From positions 2,728,001-2,792,000 of the forward strand of contig NZ_JACHJB010000002.1 of NCBI RefSeq assembly GCF_014207745.1: 64,000 nucleotides of DNA, given 5' to 3'. Below are positions 24,391 through 31,639 of this stretch, in pieces (positions within the stretch are counted from its first letter, which is position 1; every line of letters starts with the position of its first letter). Both the position numbers and the translations under genes were made by a program. The stretch comes from Nonomuraea muscovyensis. Lineage in GTDB: Bacteria > Actinomycetota > Actinomycetes > Streptosporangiales > Streptosporangiaceae. The notes under the pieces are model-generated. The model did no database searches and had not been told where the DNA came from. It worked only from the letters and a program-made list of their open reading frames with translations.

Positions 24391-24609
24391 CTCGGTGAAA
24401 CTATCCGCTGCGCGAAGGGCCGGAATACTCGCGCCCCAGCGTGAGGCCGCCCACCGGACGGCTGCATGACAGGCACGATGGTGCGGCCAGAAGCGCCCGC
24501 TTCCGGCGGCCCCGTTCTCCCTGATCACTCACGAGAGGCACCACGCACGAGGTCGAGCGGCTGCCTCACCACCACGCCATGACAGCAAGCGACAGGCGCC
24601 GCTTGATCT

Positions 24610-25455
24610 TCAGCCGAAGGCCACGAACCGCTGACCGTCACCCAGGAATTGCCGTGCGCCGCGCAACCTGGTCCGAAGCCGGCGCTGCGTCATGGCGCAG
24701 TCCAGGCGCACGTCCAGAGGGCCGGGCAACCTGGTGTCCGCCCGCCTGCCTGAAGGCAGACGGTTCGCGTCGAGCCCATCGCGGCGGGCGATGAGCAGCC
24801 CGAGCTCGTACCGGCTCACGGCATCGGCGCCCGCGACGTGGTGGATACCGCGATACTCGGCTGCGGCAAGTTCCAGGAGCGCCGCAGCAAGGTCAACCAC
24901 ATGCACGGGACACCGCACGTCATCGGTGAACAGCACCCCCCTCCCCTTGCCGGTGGCCAGTGAACGCACCAGGGCCTCGTGCGAGGAGCCGCCGTCGCCG
25001 ATGATCAGGGATGTCCGGGCTATCACCGCAGCCGGCACGATCGCGTTCACCGCTGTCTCGGCGGCGGCTTTGGCCGCACCGTACGGGCTGATCGGGTCAG
25101 GGACACACGTCTCGTCATAGTGAATCGCGGCGCCGGAGAAGACCGCGTCGCTGGACACATGGACGAGGCGTCCGCCGGCCCTGGAGACAGCGAGAGCCAC
25201 GTTCACGGCGCCAACCGCCGTGGTCGTCCAATCCGTCTGCCGGTAGGCGGCGTTGATGACCGCCTCTGGCCGGAATGCGCCGATCAGCACATCGACGTCC
25301 TCGCGTCGGCGCACATCGAGCGGCAACCACTCAACCCCGGTGGTCTCTCCCGATCGGGTCAGATACGTCGCGGCGACCTCGTGTCCCGCCAGCGAACACT
25401 GCCGAGCGAGCTCTCTGCCGAGCAAGCCACTGCCGCCGACGACGAGGGTTCTCAT
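24610..25455 (-). CDS. RmlD-like NAD(P)-dependent sugar reductase (extended SDR)
   Basis: A 281-residue member of the extended short-chain dehydrogenase group, close to dTDP-4-dehydrorhamnose reductase. VVGGSGLLGRELARQC is the nucleotide-binding G-motif, HVSSDAVFSG the active-site Ser region, and YGAAKAAAE the catalytic Tyr-x-x-x-Lys. It lacks the other rml genes as neighbours, so rhamnose synthesis is not implied; it may be a stand-alone sugar-nucleotide reductase. GC is lower than the core genes. Start overlaps a short upstream frame by 4 bp. Confidence 0.85.
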   Translation of the reverse strand: MRTLVVGGSGLLGRELARQCSLAGHEVAATYLTRSGETTGVEWLPLDVRRREDVDVLIGAFRPEAVINAAYRQTDWTTTAVGAVNVALAVSRAGGRLVHVSSDAVFSGAAIHYDETCVPDPISPYGAAKAAAETAVNAIVPAAVIARTSLIIGDGGSSHEALVRSLATGKGRGVLFTDDVRCPVHVVDLAAALLELAAAEYRGIHHVAGADAVSRYELGLLIARRDGLDANRLPSGRRADTRLPGPLDVRLDCAMTQRRLRTRLRGARQFLGDGQRFVAFG

Positions 25456-25640
25456 GGCCGGTCACCATAGTTGATCAGCCGCTCCGAGACGGCCGCCGGA
25501 CTCACCACCTGTTTCCTCAATCGAGAACGGGGCTCTCGTCGCAGGTGGGCCACGCGTGACCCGGCGCGAACCACAGCTCCCCAGTCACCGTGCGTAAGCC
25601 CTCTGGTTCCCCAGGCAGCGAAGACCTCTCTGCGGCTCAT
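25452..25640 (-). CDS. Short open frame coupled to the RmlD-like gene, hypothetical
   Basis: A 62-codon frame (MSRREVFAAWGTRGLTHGDW...) whose TGA overlaps the ATG of the RmlD-like gene (ATGA), the usual sign of coupled translation. Third-position GC is only moderate and no family is recognised. The product is basic. It may be a gene fragment. Confidence 0.3.
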   Translation of the reverse strand: MSRREVFAAWGTRGLTHGDWGAVVRAGSRVAHLRREPRSRLRKQVVSPAAVSERLINYGDRP

Positions 25641-25672
25641 CCGACGCGCTCGTCTCGGGCCGGAGCAACTGT

Positions 25673-26044
25673 CTAGCGTTGCTTGAGCCGGAGTGCCTCT
25701 TTGCGGGTCTCGGCCTGGATGGACCGCTCGCGCTCCAGCCACACCGGGTTCTCCGCCTTCAGCGCATCGATCTCAGCGGTGGTGAGCGGTCCGGTGATCC
25801 CGCCTCTGCTCAGGCCGGAAATGGAGATGCCGAGCTTCGCGGCGACGACCTGCTTCGGGTGCGGGCCGTTGCGGCGAAGGTCAGCGAGCCAGGCGGGTGG
25901 CGTCGACTGCAACGCGTTCAGCTCGTCCCTGGAGACGACACCCGCCTGGAACTCGGCGGGAGTGGCCGAGAGGAGGACACCCAGCTTCTTGGCCGCGGTC
26001 TCGGGCTTCATCGTCTGGATGGTCTTCGGTTTGGACGAGGTCAT
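25673..26044 (-). CDS. DUF5997-family protein
   Basis: A 123-residue protein of DUF5997. Family blocks: MKPETAAKKLGVLLSATPAEFQAGVVSRDELNALQSTPP, then LRRNGPHPKQVVAAKLGISISGLSRGGI, a helix-turn-helix-like stretch, and LTTAEIDALKAENPVWLERER. It is full length. The family is often encoded divergently from a LysR-type substrate-binding protein, as here, which suggests they act together in regulation. Function unknown. Confidence 0.88.
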   Translation of the reverse strand: MTSSKPKTIQTMKPETAAKKLGVLLSATPAEFQAGVVSRDELNALQSTPPAWLADLRRNGPHPKQVVAAKLGISISGLSRGGITGPLTTAEIDALKAENPVWLERERSIQAETRKEALRLKQR

Positions 26045-26098
26045 GGCGTCGAGAGTAGTCAGTCGGAACGGGTCCTCTGACATCGGTACCCTGAGGAA

Positions 26099-26827
26099 GT
26101 GACTGATGGGGAGACCGGCAGGGTGTTCCGGCTGGCGTACGTGCCCGGGGTGACACCCGCGAAATGGGTCAACGTCTGGACCGAGAGGATGCCCGGCGTG
26201 CCGGTTGCCCTGGTCACGGTTCCCGCCTCCGAGGTGGTGGCACTCCTGCGGGAGGGCGGCGCCGACGCCGGATTCGTCAGGCTGCCGGTCGACCGTGACG
26301 GGCTCAGCGTGATTCCTCTCTACGTGGAGACCACGGTGGTCGTGGTGCCCAAGGACCATGCGGTGACCGCCGCCGACGAGGTGGCCATCGCCGACCTGAC
26401 CGACGACGAGGTGTTCCATCCTCTGGACGACACCCTCGAGTGGACGGTCCGGCCCGGGCTGCCCGCGCTCACCCGCCCGGCCACGACGGCGGACGCGATC
26501 GAGCTGGTGGCGGCCGGCACCGGGCTCCTCCTGGTTCCGCAGTCGCTGGCACGCCTCCACCACCGCAGGGATCTCACCTACCGGCCGGTGCCGGACGCGC
26601 CGCAGTCCCAGGTCGCGCTGGCCTGGCCCACGGACGCGACCACCGACCTGGTGGAAGATTTCATCGGCATCGTCCGCGGCCGGACGGTGAACAGCTCACG
26701 CGGCCGCGCCTCCGCCTCCCCTGCGGAGAAACCGGCACAGCGGCAGGCCCCAAAACCCGCACAGAATCGCTCCGGCCGCCGGGCCGCGCCGGCCAGCCGC
26801 AAGAGGAAGGGCCATCGGCCCCGGTGA
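26099..26827 (+). CDS. LysR substrate-binding-domain protein without DNA-binding domain
   Basis: A 242-residue protein made of the periplasmic-binding-like effector domain of LysR regulators (FRLAYVPGVTPAKWVNVW ... EVVALLREGGADAGFVRLPV ... TTADAIELVAAGTGLLLVPQSLA). The usual N-terminal winged helix is absent. The last 50 residues form a basic, Ala/Pro/Arg-rich tail (PAQRQAPKPAQNRSGRRAAP) that could bind nucleic acid or the DUF5997 partner. GTG start with GAGGA nearby. The 54-bp divergent gap to the DUF5997 gene holds their shared promoter. Confidence 0.87.
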   Translation: MTDGETGRVFRLAYVPGVTPAKWVNVWTERMPGVPVALVTVPASEVVALLREGGADAGFVRLPVDRDGLSVIPLYVETTVVVVPKDHAVTAADEVAIADLTDDEVFHPLDDTLEWTVRPGLPALTRPATTADAIELVAAGTGLLLVPQSLARLHHRRDLTYRPVPDAPQSQVALAWPTDATTDLVEDFIGIVRGRTVNSSRGRASASPAEKPAQRQAPKPAQNRSGRRAAPASRKRKGHRPR

Positions 26828-26918
26828 CCCGCAGCCCCTGACCTCCGGTCCGGCCCCGGCAATGGATGCGGCCGGCCCGCATCGATGCGCGACATCCACA
26901 CAGCCGGGTCGTGCCGGG

Positions 26919-28490
26919 CTAGAACGGCCAGTCGGCGTTCTTGCCGGCCTCAAGCAGAGGGATCATCCGGAACGCCGCGTCCGACAGGCCGCCGAAGGTG
27001 TGCCGGTGCCGCTTCCCGGATGGGCCGTGCCCGTACTGGTAGCCGGCGAGGTTCCACGTGTAGACGGGAACGTTCAGCGACACCTGCCTGGTCGGGTCGG
27101 CACCGTGGTTCCCGGCCCACGCCTGCTCGTCCGTGACGATGACGACACGGTCGTGGCTGCGGTAGTGAGCGCGGACCGCCTCGGCCGTGTCGGTGCCGCC
27201 GAGGTTGCCGAACCGCTCCACCACCCGCAGCACCGAGTCACCCGCGCTGTAGGACACGGGCCGGGAACTGGTGCCGAACTCGACCAGGTCGGCCGACTCG
27301 GCGCGCATCGCCAGCGCCACACCGAACACCGCGGCGGAGTCGGCGCGGTTGAGCCCGGACCTCGCCGAGACCCCGTCGAACATCGACCCCGACCGGTCCA
27401 CCAGGATCAGCGTGCGGCCGGTCAGGGCGGGAACGTTGGCCAGCGAGTGGCCGAGAGCCTGCTCCAGCGGGTAGGCCCACCGCAGAGACGGGGCATGCTT
27501 GTAGGCGGCGAGGAACCGGAACGGGAACTGCTTGGACCGGCGCACCTCCTCCGCGTCGGCCAGTCGCGCCGCCACAGGCGCGGCGACCTCGTCGGAGACG
27601 CCCGCCTGGTCGAAGTTGCGCAGGTTACGGGTAAGCGCCATCAGCCCCATGGACGGGATGACCGCCTCCCACGCCGCAGCATCCATCGGCCCCTGCAGCC
27701 AGCCCGCCAGCGCCTCCCACGTGATACCGGCAAGGGTGAGCAACTCGCGGACATCCGGCCGGGCGAGGACCTCGCGGCGCTGGTCGACGGGCAGCGCCAT
27801 CAGCCGCTCCCGCTGGATCAGCGTCGACAGGGTCGCCGGGATCTCCTTGTCCCGGTTGTGGCGCCGGTCGAGAGCATGCTGGAACAGGTCGCCCTGCCAG
27901 CGTCGCGCCGGGTCCGGGCTGGGGTGGACGATGTCGATGACGTCGCCGAACCGGTAGCCCTTGGTGTCGGTGTCGTACTTGAGCAGGCTCCGCTCGGTGT
28001 ACAGCCGTTGCACAGCGTCGGCCACACCCCGCTTGACGGGCTTGGGGATGGCCCGGCCGTAGGTGGACGTCCAGTAGGCGAGCGCCTCCCCCGGCTCGTC
28101 CGCGCGCTGGAGCACCGAGTCGACGAGCTGCCGGTTCAGCCCCTGCATACCGGCGCCGAGCCGTGCCTTGACCGCTTCCAGCGCCGCGACGACGGGAGCC
28201 GACCGCATGTTCGCCTCGGAGCGCAGCCACGGCAGGAAGCGGGCCAGCCACTCGCCGTCCTCGACCGCGACCTCATGGGCTAACGCCCGGAACCGCTCAT
28301 CCCTGTCACCCGCCTTCTCGTAGAAGGTGTTCTCCCCCGCCATGTTGGCGACGGCTAGCAGGAACAGCTCACCCTTGGCGTCCCGCGAGTACCCGGGAGC
28401 TCCCTCGTGCGTACGGCCGGACGGCGTCGCCGCCGACTTGACCGGGCTGGATACCGCGGCCTTGGTGGGTGTGTTGTTGAACTTCGCCAT
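26919..28490 (-). CDS. rsr: Ro60/Rsr orthologue (TROVE + vWA domain RNA-binding protein)
   Basis: A 523-residue ring-shaped RNA-binding protein. The TROVE (HEAT-like) domain spans about 25-335, with YSRDAKGELFLLAVANMAGENTFYEKAGDRDERFRAL-type helices. The von Willebrand A domain holds an intact MIDAS: DRSGS (about 365), the Thr of GGTDTAEAV (about 431) and the Asp of VTDEQAW (about 453). Ro60 proteins bind Y RNAs on the outer ring and misfolded RNA ends in the central hole; bacterial Rsr works with exonucleases such as PNPase in RNA turnover under stress. Three Y-RNA-like genes lie just upstream on the same strand. The start lies 5 bp after a 15-bp hairpin. Confidence 0.95.
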   Translation of the reverse strand: MAKFNNTPTKAAVSSPVKSAATPSGRTHEGAPGYSRDAKGELFLLAVANMAGENTFYEKAGDRDERFRALAHEVAVEDGEWLARFLPWLRSEANMRSAPVVAALEAVKARLGAGMQGLNRQLVDSVLQRADEPGEALAYWTSTYGRAIPKPVKRGVADAVQRLYTERSLLKYDTDTKGYRFGDVIDIVHPSPDPARRWQGDLFQHALDRRHNRDKEIPATLSTLIQRERLMALPVDQRREVLARPDVRELLTLAGITWEALAGWLQGPMDAAAWEAVIPSMGLMALTRNLRNFDQAGVSDEVAAPVAARLADAEEVRRSKQFPFRFLAAYKHAPSLRWAYPLEQALGHSLANVPALTGRTLILVDRSGSMFDGVSARSGLNRADSAAVFGVALAMRAESADLVEFGTSSRPVSYSAGDSVLRVVERFGNLGGTDTAEAVRAHYRSHDRVVIVTDEQAWAGNHGADPTRQVSLNVPVYTWNLAGYQYGHGPSGKRHRHTFGGLSDAAFRMIPLLEAGKNADWPF

Positions 28491-28495
28491 GACGC

Positions 28496-28536
28496 GACGA
28501 GGCCCCCTTCTCAAATAGCCGGAAGGGGGCCTCGTC
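28496..28536 (-). terminator. 15-bp perfect hairpin between the Y RNAs and rsr
   Basis: Arms 28522-28536 and 28496-28510 pair perfectly around an 11-nt loop, five bases before the rsr ATG. No T-tract follows. The 3' arm contains AAGGGGG, the only Shine-Dalgarno-like sequence upstream of rsr, so the stem would both end or process Y RNA transcripts and hide the ribosome site of rsr. Attenuator or terminator cannot be told apart here. Confidence 0.7.
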
Positions 28537-28545
28537 CAAGAGATC

Positions 28546-28691
28546 GCGCCCGAGATCGAAGTCGGCGACGGGCTCACATACCAACGCTCTGCCCACTGAG
28601 CTACACCCCGCGGATGCGCAGGGCGACGGGACTCGAACCCGCGACACCTGGTTCTCAATTGAAGGATCCGTAGCCTGCGCACCGGGCACGC
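28546..28691 (-). ncRNA. Y RNA (YrlA-like) with circularly permuted tRNA-like domain, copy nearest rsr
   Basis: Read on the reverse strand. A terminal stem (GCCCG/CGGGC) leads to an internal loop (GTGCGCA opposite GACTTCGATCT), then a second stem (GGC-ACGG/CCGT-GCC). A tRNA-like module follows in permuted order: T-arm (28626-28642, GCGGG-TTCGAGT-CCCGT), acceptor 3' strand (28619-28625), a short closing loop, acceptor 5' strand (28604-28610), TA, then the D-arm (28586-28601, GCTC-AGTGGGCA-GAGC). All seven acceptor pairs form (two G-U). No anticodon arm; the RNA ends lie where it would be. This is the YrlA plan. Ends are approximate. Confidence 0.88.
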
Positions 28692-28706
28692 CTCTGAAGT
28701 TGTGTC

Positions 28707-28843
28707 CCTCCCGAGATCAAAGTCGGCGACGGAGACGTAAGCGTCTTGGGCCACTAGACGACACCCACCGAGGTGGGCGGCGGGATTCGAACCCGCGTCG
28801 CTCCTTGTTGAGAGGAAGTATCCGTTGCCTGCGCACCGGGAGG
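28707..28843 (-). ncRNA. Y RNA (YrlA-like) with circularly permuted tRNA-like domain, middle copy
   Basis: Same plan as the copy nearest rsr. Terminal stem CCTCCCG/CGGGAGG, internal loop GTGCGCA/GACTTTGATCT, second stem GGC-ACGGA/TCCGT-GCC. T-arm 28780-28796 (GCGGG-TTCGAAT-CCCGC), acceptor strands 28773-28779 and 28762-28768 with seven pairs closed by a CTCG loop, then TC and the D-arm 28743-28759 (GTCT/AGAC, tRNA-Glu-like). The terminal stem differs from the other copy but still pairs, so the structure has covaried. A 5-bp hairpin (TTCCT/AGGAG) replaces the variable part. Confidence 0.88.
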
Positions 28844-28860
28844 TGCGTATCCAGTTGTGA

Positions 28861-28935
28861 GGCTCAGAGATCAGAGACAGCGCCGGGTCGGTTTCATTGA
28901 GGAGATGAAGGAACCGGAGCTTTCACACCTGAGCC
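28861..28935 (-). ncRNA. Third Y-RNA-like gene lacking the tRNA-like domain
   Basis: A 75-nt structure at the upstream end of the array: perfect terminal stem GGCTCAG/CTGAGCC, internal loop GTGTGAAA opposite TGTCTCTGATCT, second stem (GC-CCGG/CCGG-GC) and an apical hairpin with TTCAT/ATGAA. The 3' loop strand keeps the TGATCT of the other copies (CGATCT in one) and the 5' strand keeps GTG. It thus has the Ro60-binding-type stem alone. Called from structure; no database match was possible. Confidence 0.6.
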
Positions 28936-28971
28936 ACCGCCAGCGTAACCCACGATGCGGCTGAGCTCAGC
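28936..28971 (-). promoter_or_regulatory. Promoter region of the Y-RNA array
   Basis: TACGCT (28942-28947 on the reverse strand) lies 6 nt before the first base of the terminal stem of the third Y RNA, right for a -10 box with initiation at that base. No good -35 is seen. Instead the perfect 12-bp palindrome GCTGAGCTCAGC (28960-28971) occupies that place and may bind an activator. Confidence 0.45.
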
Positions 28972-29632
28972 GGGATTTCCGGCCACTCCTCACGAAGCGG
29001 AATGGTTGCCGCAGGTCAGCTCATATGCCGCGATTTCTACGTTGTCGGGCTGCCAGCGGGTCACTCCTGGTCGTCCTCTTCAAGCGTCTGCGGGTTGACG
29101 AGCGTCCCCTTCGACTTGAGTCGCGAGACTCAACCGATGGAACGAGCGCGACAGTTCGGTGGACACCTCGCACCGGAACGCTTTTGCGCCGTCCGGCGAG
29201 AGCGATGACCTTGAAAGTCGCATCCCGCGATATCGGATCCAAAGTGGGCGGCGGCAACCAGAGCCTGTCCAGTGCTTGCTGACATTGCGGAGGCTCCGCA
29301 TCGTGGCCGGCCGCGGGCGTGAGGTCCACACCCTCCGCGGCGGCAGGGATGCACCACCTGGTGTCGTGGCTTCCGTTCCGCTGCGGGCCGAAGGTCCACG
29401 CACTGTGCCACTCGCACAAGGTGTGGATGGATGAGGACGACGTTCCCATGGTCGCGCCGGAACACAGGATCTTGGGTGATTCAGCGTCTCGCCTGGGAAA
29501 ACGTTCCTCCCGGGTCCTCAGCCGTCCTCGCTCGTCCATGGCCGTTGTCAGCCTCCGGGACGCCGGGCTCTCTCGGCGGTCACGCGTCTGGGGCGCCGAA
29601 CGGAAGAGAACCGAAATATAACCAGACCCCGA
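28972..29632. other. Low-coding stretch between the Y-RNA array and tRNA-Val
   Basis: About 660 bp, less GC-rich than the flanks, with no frame showing the strong third-position GC of genuine genes. Short frames exist on both strands. The best is the 143-codon reverse frame listed separately. It looks like decayed or horizontally acquired DNA. Confidence 0.45.
29021..29449 (-). CDS. Doubtful hypothetical protein
   Basis: 143 codons from an ATG at 29449. The first 65 codons have fairly high GC at third positions and include Trp/Cys-rich sequence (HTLCEWHSAWTFG, DTRWCIPAA, PQCQQALDRLWLPPP) that looks protein-like. The rest turns Ser/Arg-rich with poor codon use. No ribosome site or family recognised. 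Probably a decayed gene or a real N-terminus followed by noise. Confidence 0.28.
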   Translation of the reverse strand: MGTSSSSIHTLCEWHSAWTFGPQRNGSHDTRWCIPAAAEGVDLTPAAGHDAEPPQCQQALDRLWLPPPTLDPISRDATFKVIALAGRRKSVPVRGVHRTVALVPSVESRDSSRRGRSSTRRRLKRTTRSDPLAARQRRNRGI

Positions 29633-29663
29633 GCAAATGTAACCGACTCATGGTTACATTTGC
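29633..29663. repeat. Perfect 12-bp inverted repeat, AT-rich
   Basis: GCAAATGTAACC (29633-29644) and GGTTACATTTGC (29652-29663) around a 7-nt loop. It could be an operator (two TGTAAC-type half-sites), a terminator for a transcript leaving the tRNA, or the edge of an inserted segment. It lies 76 bp beyond the tRNA 3' end. Confidence 0.6.
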
Positions 29664-29739
29664 CTGTGAGCCAGCACGTGAACGAGTTGGTCGCGCGACA
29701 GCCCCGCAGCATGATCGCTTCGGAGCTTCTCGATGCAGG

Positions 29740-29811
29740 TGGGCGGTACTGGGTTCGAACCAGTGACCCCTCGCTTGTAAGGCGAGTGCTCTACCGCTGA
29801 GCTAACCGCCC
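29740..29811 (-). tRNA. tRNA-Val (anticodon UAC)
   Basis: A 72-nt cloverleaf: acceptor GGGCGGT/ACCGCCC, D-stem GCTC/GAGC, anticodon stem CTCGC/GCGAG with loop CTTACAA (anticodon TAC, reading GUA), variable GGGTC, T-arm ACTGG-TTCGAAC-CCAGT and discriminator A. CCA is not encoded. All stems are perfect. Confidence 0.96.
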
Positions 29812-29828
29812 CTGATCGGCACTACACC

Positions 29829-30779
29829 TTACGACACCAACGGCTCCGCTCGCACATCCACCGTCCACCCCGGTCCCAGGTCCGGGCGGTCGGCGGCGCG
29901 CCAGCCGAGGAGGGCCGCGCCGAGCATGCCGGCGTCCACGCCGAGCGCCGCCGGGCGCAGGGGCGGGGCGTCGCGGAAGGTCAGGCGCTTGACCAGGCGG
30001 GTGCGGACGGGGTCGAGGAGGGCGGGGCCGGCCTCGGCCAGCCCGCCGCCCAGGACGATCATGGATGGGTCGAGGAGCAGCGTGTACGTGGCCAGCGCCA
30101 GCGACAGGGCCTCGACGGCCTCGTCCCACACCTCGATGGCCATCGGGTCGTCGGAGGCGACCACCTGCTCGGCCCGTACGCCTTCCTGGCCCGAGCGGAG
30201 GCTGTAGCGCCGGCCGACGGAGGCCGCCGAGGCGTACGTCTCCAGGCAGCCGAACTGGCCGCACGCGCACTGCTCGCCGTCGGGGAAGACCGGGATGTGG
30301 CCGATCTCGCCGCCCCAGCCGGAGGCGCCCCCGTACGGTTCGCCGTGGACGATCATGGCGCCGGCGATGCCCGTGCCGATGGGCAGGAACAGGAAGTCGG
30401 GCACGCCACGCCCGGCGCCGAGGACGCTCTCGGCGAGCCCGCCGGTGCGGACGTCGTGGCCCAGCAGGATGGGCACGTCGAGCGGGGTGAAGTCGCCGGC
30501 GGGGACGTTCTTCCAGCCTAGGTTGGCGGCGTAGAGGGCGGTGTCCGCCGACACCAGTCCGGGCACGGCCAGGCCGACGCCCGCCGGGCGGCCGTCGCCG
30601 GAGGCGGCCAGGTGGCCGATGAAGTCGCGGATGGCGGCCACGACGGCTTCGGGGCCCTGCTCGCGCGGAGTGGGACGTCGCTCGCTCAGCAGCACCGCGC
30701 CGGAGTCGCTGACCAGGCCGCCCTTCATGGACGTGCCACCGACGTCGAGCGCCACGACGAACGAACTAGATGCGGACAC
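29829..30779 (-). CDS. ROK-family sugar kinase (glucokinase-like)
   Basis: A 316-residue ROK kinase that phosphorylates a hexose or amino sugar with ATP. ALDVGGTSMKGGLV is the phosphate-1 ATP motif, and GHDVRTGGLAES carries the catalytic Asp. PIGTGIAGAMIVHG, GGEIGHIPV and the zinc-binding CACGQFGCLE match the ROK signature, followed by VLGGGLAEAG. There is no N-terminal helix-turn-helix, so it is an enzyme and not a NagC/XylR repressor. It lies 18 bp from tRNA-Val. Sugar specificity not resolved. Confidence 0.9.
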   Translation of the reverse strand: MSASSSFVVALDVGGTSMKGGLVSDSGAVLLSERRPTPREQGPEAVVAAIRDFIGHLAASGDGRPAGVGLAVPGLVSADTALYAANLGWKNVPAGDFTPLDVPILLGHDVRTGGLAESVLGAGRGVPDFLFLPIGTGIAGAMIVHGEPYGGASGWGGEIGHIPVFPDGEQCACGQFGCLETYASAASVGRRYSLRSGQEGVRAEQVVASDDPMAIEVWDEAVEALSLALATYTLLLDPSMIVLGGGLAEAGPALLDPVRTRLVKRLTFRDAPPLRPAALGVDAGMLGAALLGWRAADRPDLGPGWTVDVRAEPLVS

Positions 30780-30825
30780 GATAGGAGACGATAGCGCAGC
30801 TCAGTACATGTCTGGAAAGCCCCGG

Positions 30826-31134
30826 TCAGGGACGGCCGAGCACCCGGTTGAGAGCGGCCTCGACCTCGGCCGACAGTCCGGGCGGCGGCGCCGAGCAGGC
30901 GAACTCGCGGGCCCCCGCCAGCCGCACCGCGCCGCAGGAGCGGCACTCGACCTCGCCCAGCCGGCAGATCAGCGCCGTGGAGCCGCACGTGCGGCAGGCG
31001 TCGAGGTCGAGGTCGTGCCGGTGCTGGCAGTCCGGGCAGATGAGCACCTGGGACTCCTGGCGCACGCCGCGCTTCCACGGGCTGGCGCCACGGACGGGGT
31101 CCGTCTGCCTGGCCCCGCAGTGGTAGCAGGGCAT
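30826..31134 (-). CDS. Zinc-ribbon protein, hypothetical
   Basis: A 102-residue protein with four CxxC knuckles: YHCG preceded by Cys3, LICPDCQHRHD, ACRTCGSTAL and ECRSCGAVRLAG, i.e. two zinc ribbons. A short helical tail (LSAEVEAALNRVLGRP) follows. Proteins of this make usually contact nucleic acids or other proteins. It lies 14 bp after the peroxiredoxin gene and is probably its operon partner. Function unknown. Confidence 0.78.
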   Translation of the reverse strand: MPCYHCGARQTDPVRGASPWKRGVRQESQVLICPDCQHRHDLDLDACRTCGSTALICRLGEVECRSCGAVRLAGAREFACSAPPPGLSAEVEAALNRVLGRP

Positions 31135-31148
31135 GGTGTCCCTCCGTC

Positions 31149-31601
31149 TTAAGAGATGCCGGCGAGTGCCTCGACGTAGGCGGCGACGTCGCGCGCCTGC
31201 CCGATCGGATTGACCACCGACCAGCGGATCACGCCCTCGCCGTCGATGACGAAGGTGCCCCGCCGAGCGTGACCCTTCACCTCATCGAAGACACCGTACG
31301 CCCGCGCGACCTGTCCGTGTGGCCAGAAATCGGAGAGCAGCGGGAACGCGTAACCCTCGCGGTCGGCCCAGGCCCGCTGGGCGAAGACCGAGTCGACGGA
31401 CACGGCGAGCACCTGCGCGTCGGCGGGGAGGTCACGCAGGGCGGCCAGCTCGCTCTGGCACACCCCGCTGAAGGCAAGCGGGTAGAAGACCAGCACGACC
31501 TTCCTTCCCCGAAGATCCGACAGCCTCACCGGAGTGCCGTGCTGGTCCTGAAGCTCGAAGTCCGGAGCCTGGGCGCCCACCGCGGCCGGATGTGTCATCA
31601 C
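31149..31601 (-). CDS. Peroxiredoxin (AhpE-type)
   Basis: A 150-residue thioredoxin-fold peroxidase that reduces H2O2, organic peroxides and peroxynitrite. FYPLAFSGVCQSEL carries the peroxidatic Cys48 in the P-x-x-x-(T/S)-x-x-C frame. No second Cys stands at the usual resolving position, so it is a 1-Cys enzyme of the AhpE class, reduced in actinobacteria by mycothiol/mycoredoxin. DLRGRKVVLV and VIRWSVVNPIGQARD are further family blocks. It follows DUF3052 by 38 bp. Confidence 0.92.
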   Translation of the reverse strand: MMTHPAAVGAQAPDFELQDQHGTPVRLSDLRGRKVVLVFYPLAFSGVCQSELAALRDLPADAQVLAVSVDSVFAQRAWADREGYAFPLLSDFWPHGQVARAYGVFDEVKGHARRGTFVIDGEGVIRWSVVNPIGQARDVAAYVEALAGIS

Positions 31602-31639
31602 GGAGGTACATCCTGCCCTACGGCCGCCGCTCGGGCTCC

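Noticed and set aside
28626-28796. T-arm and D-arm sequences that look like two tRNA genes
   Set aside because: The arms occur in the wrong order (T before D) and there is no anticodon arm; they fit permuted tRNA-like domains of Y RNAs.
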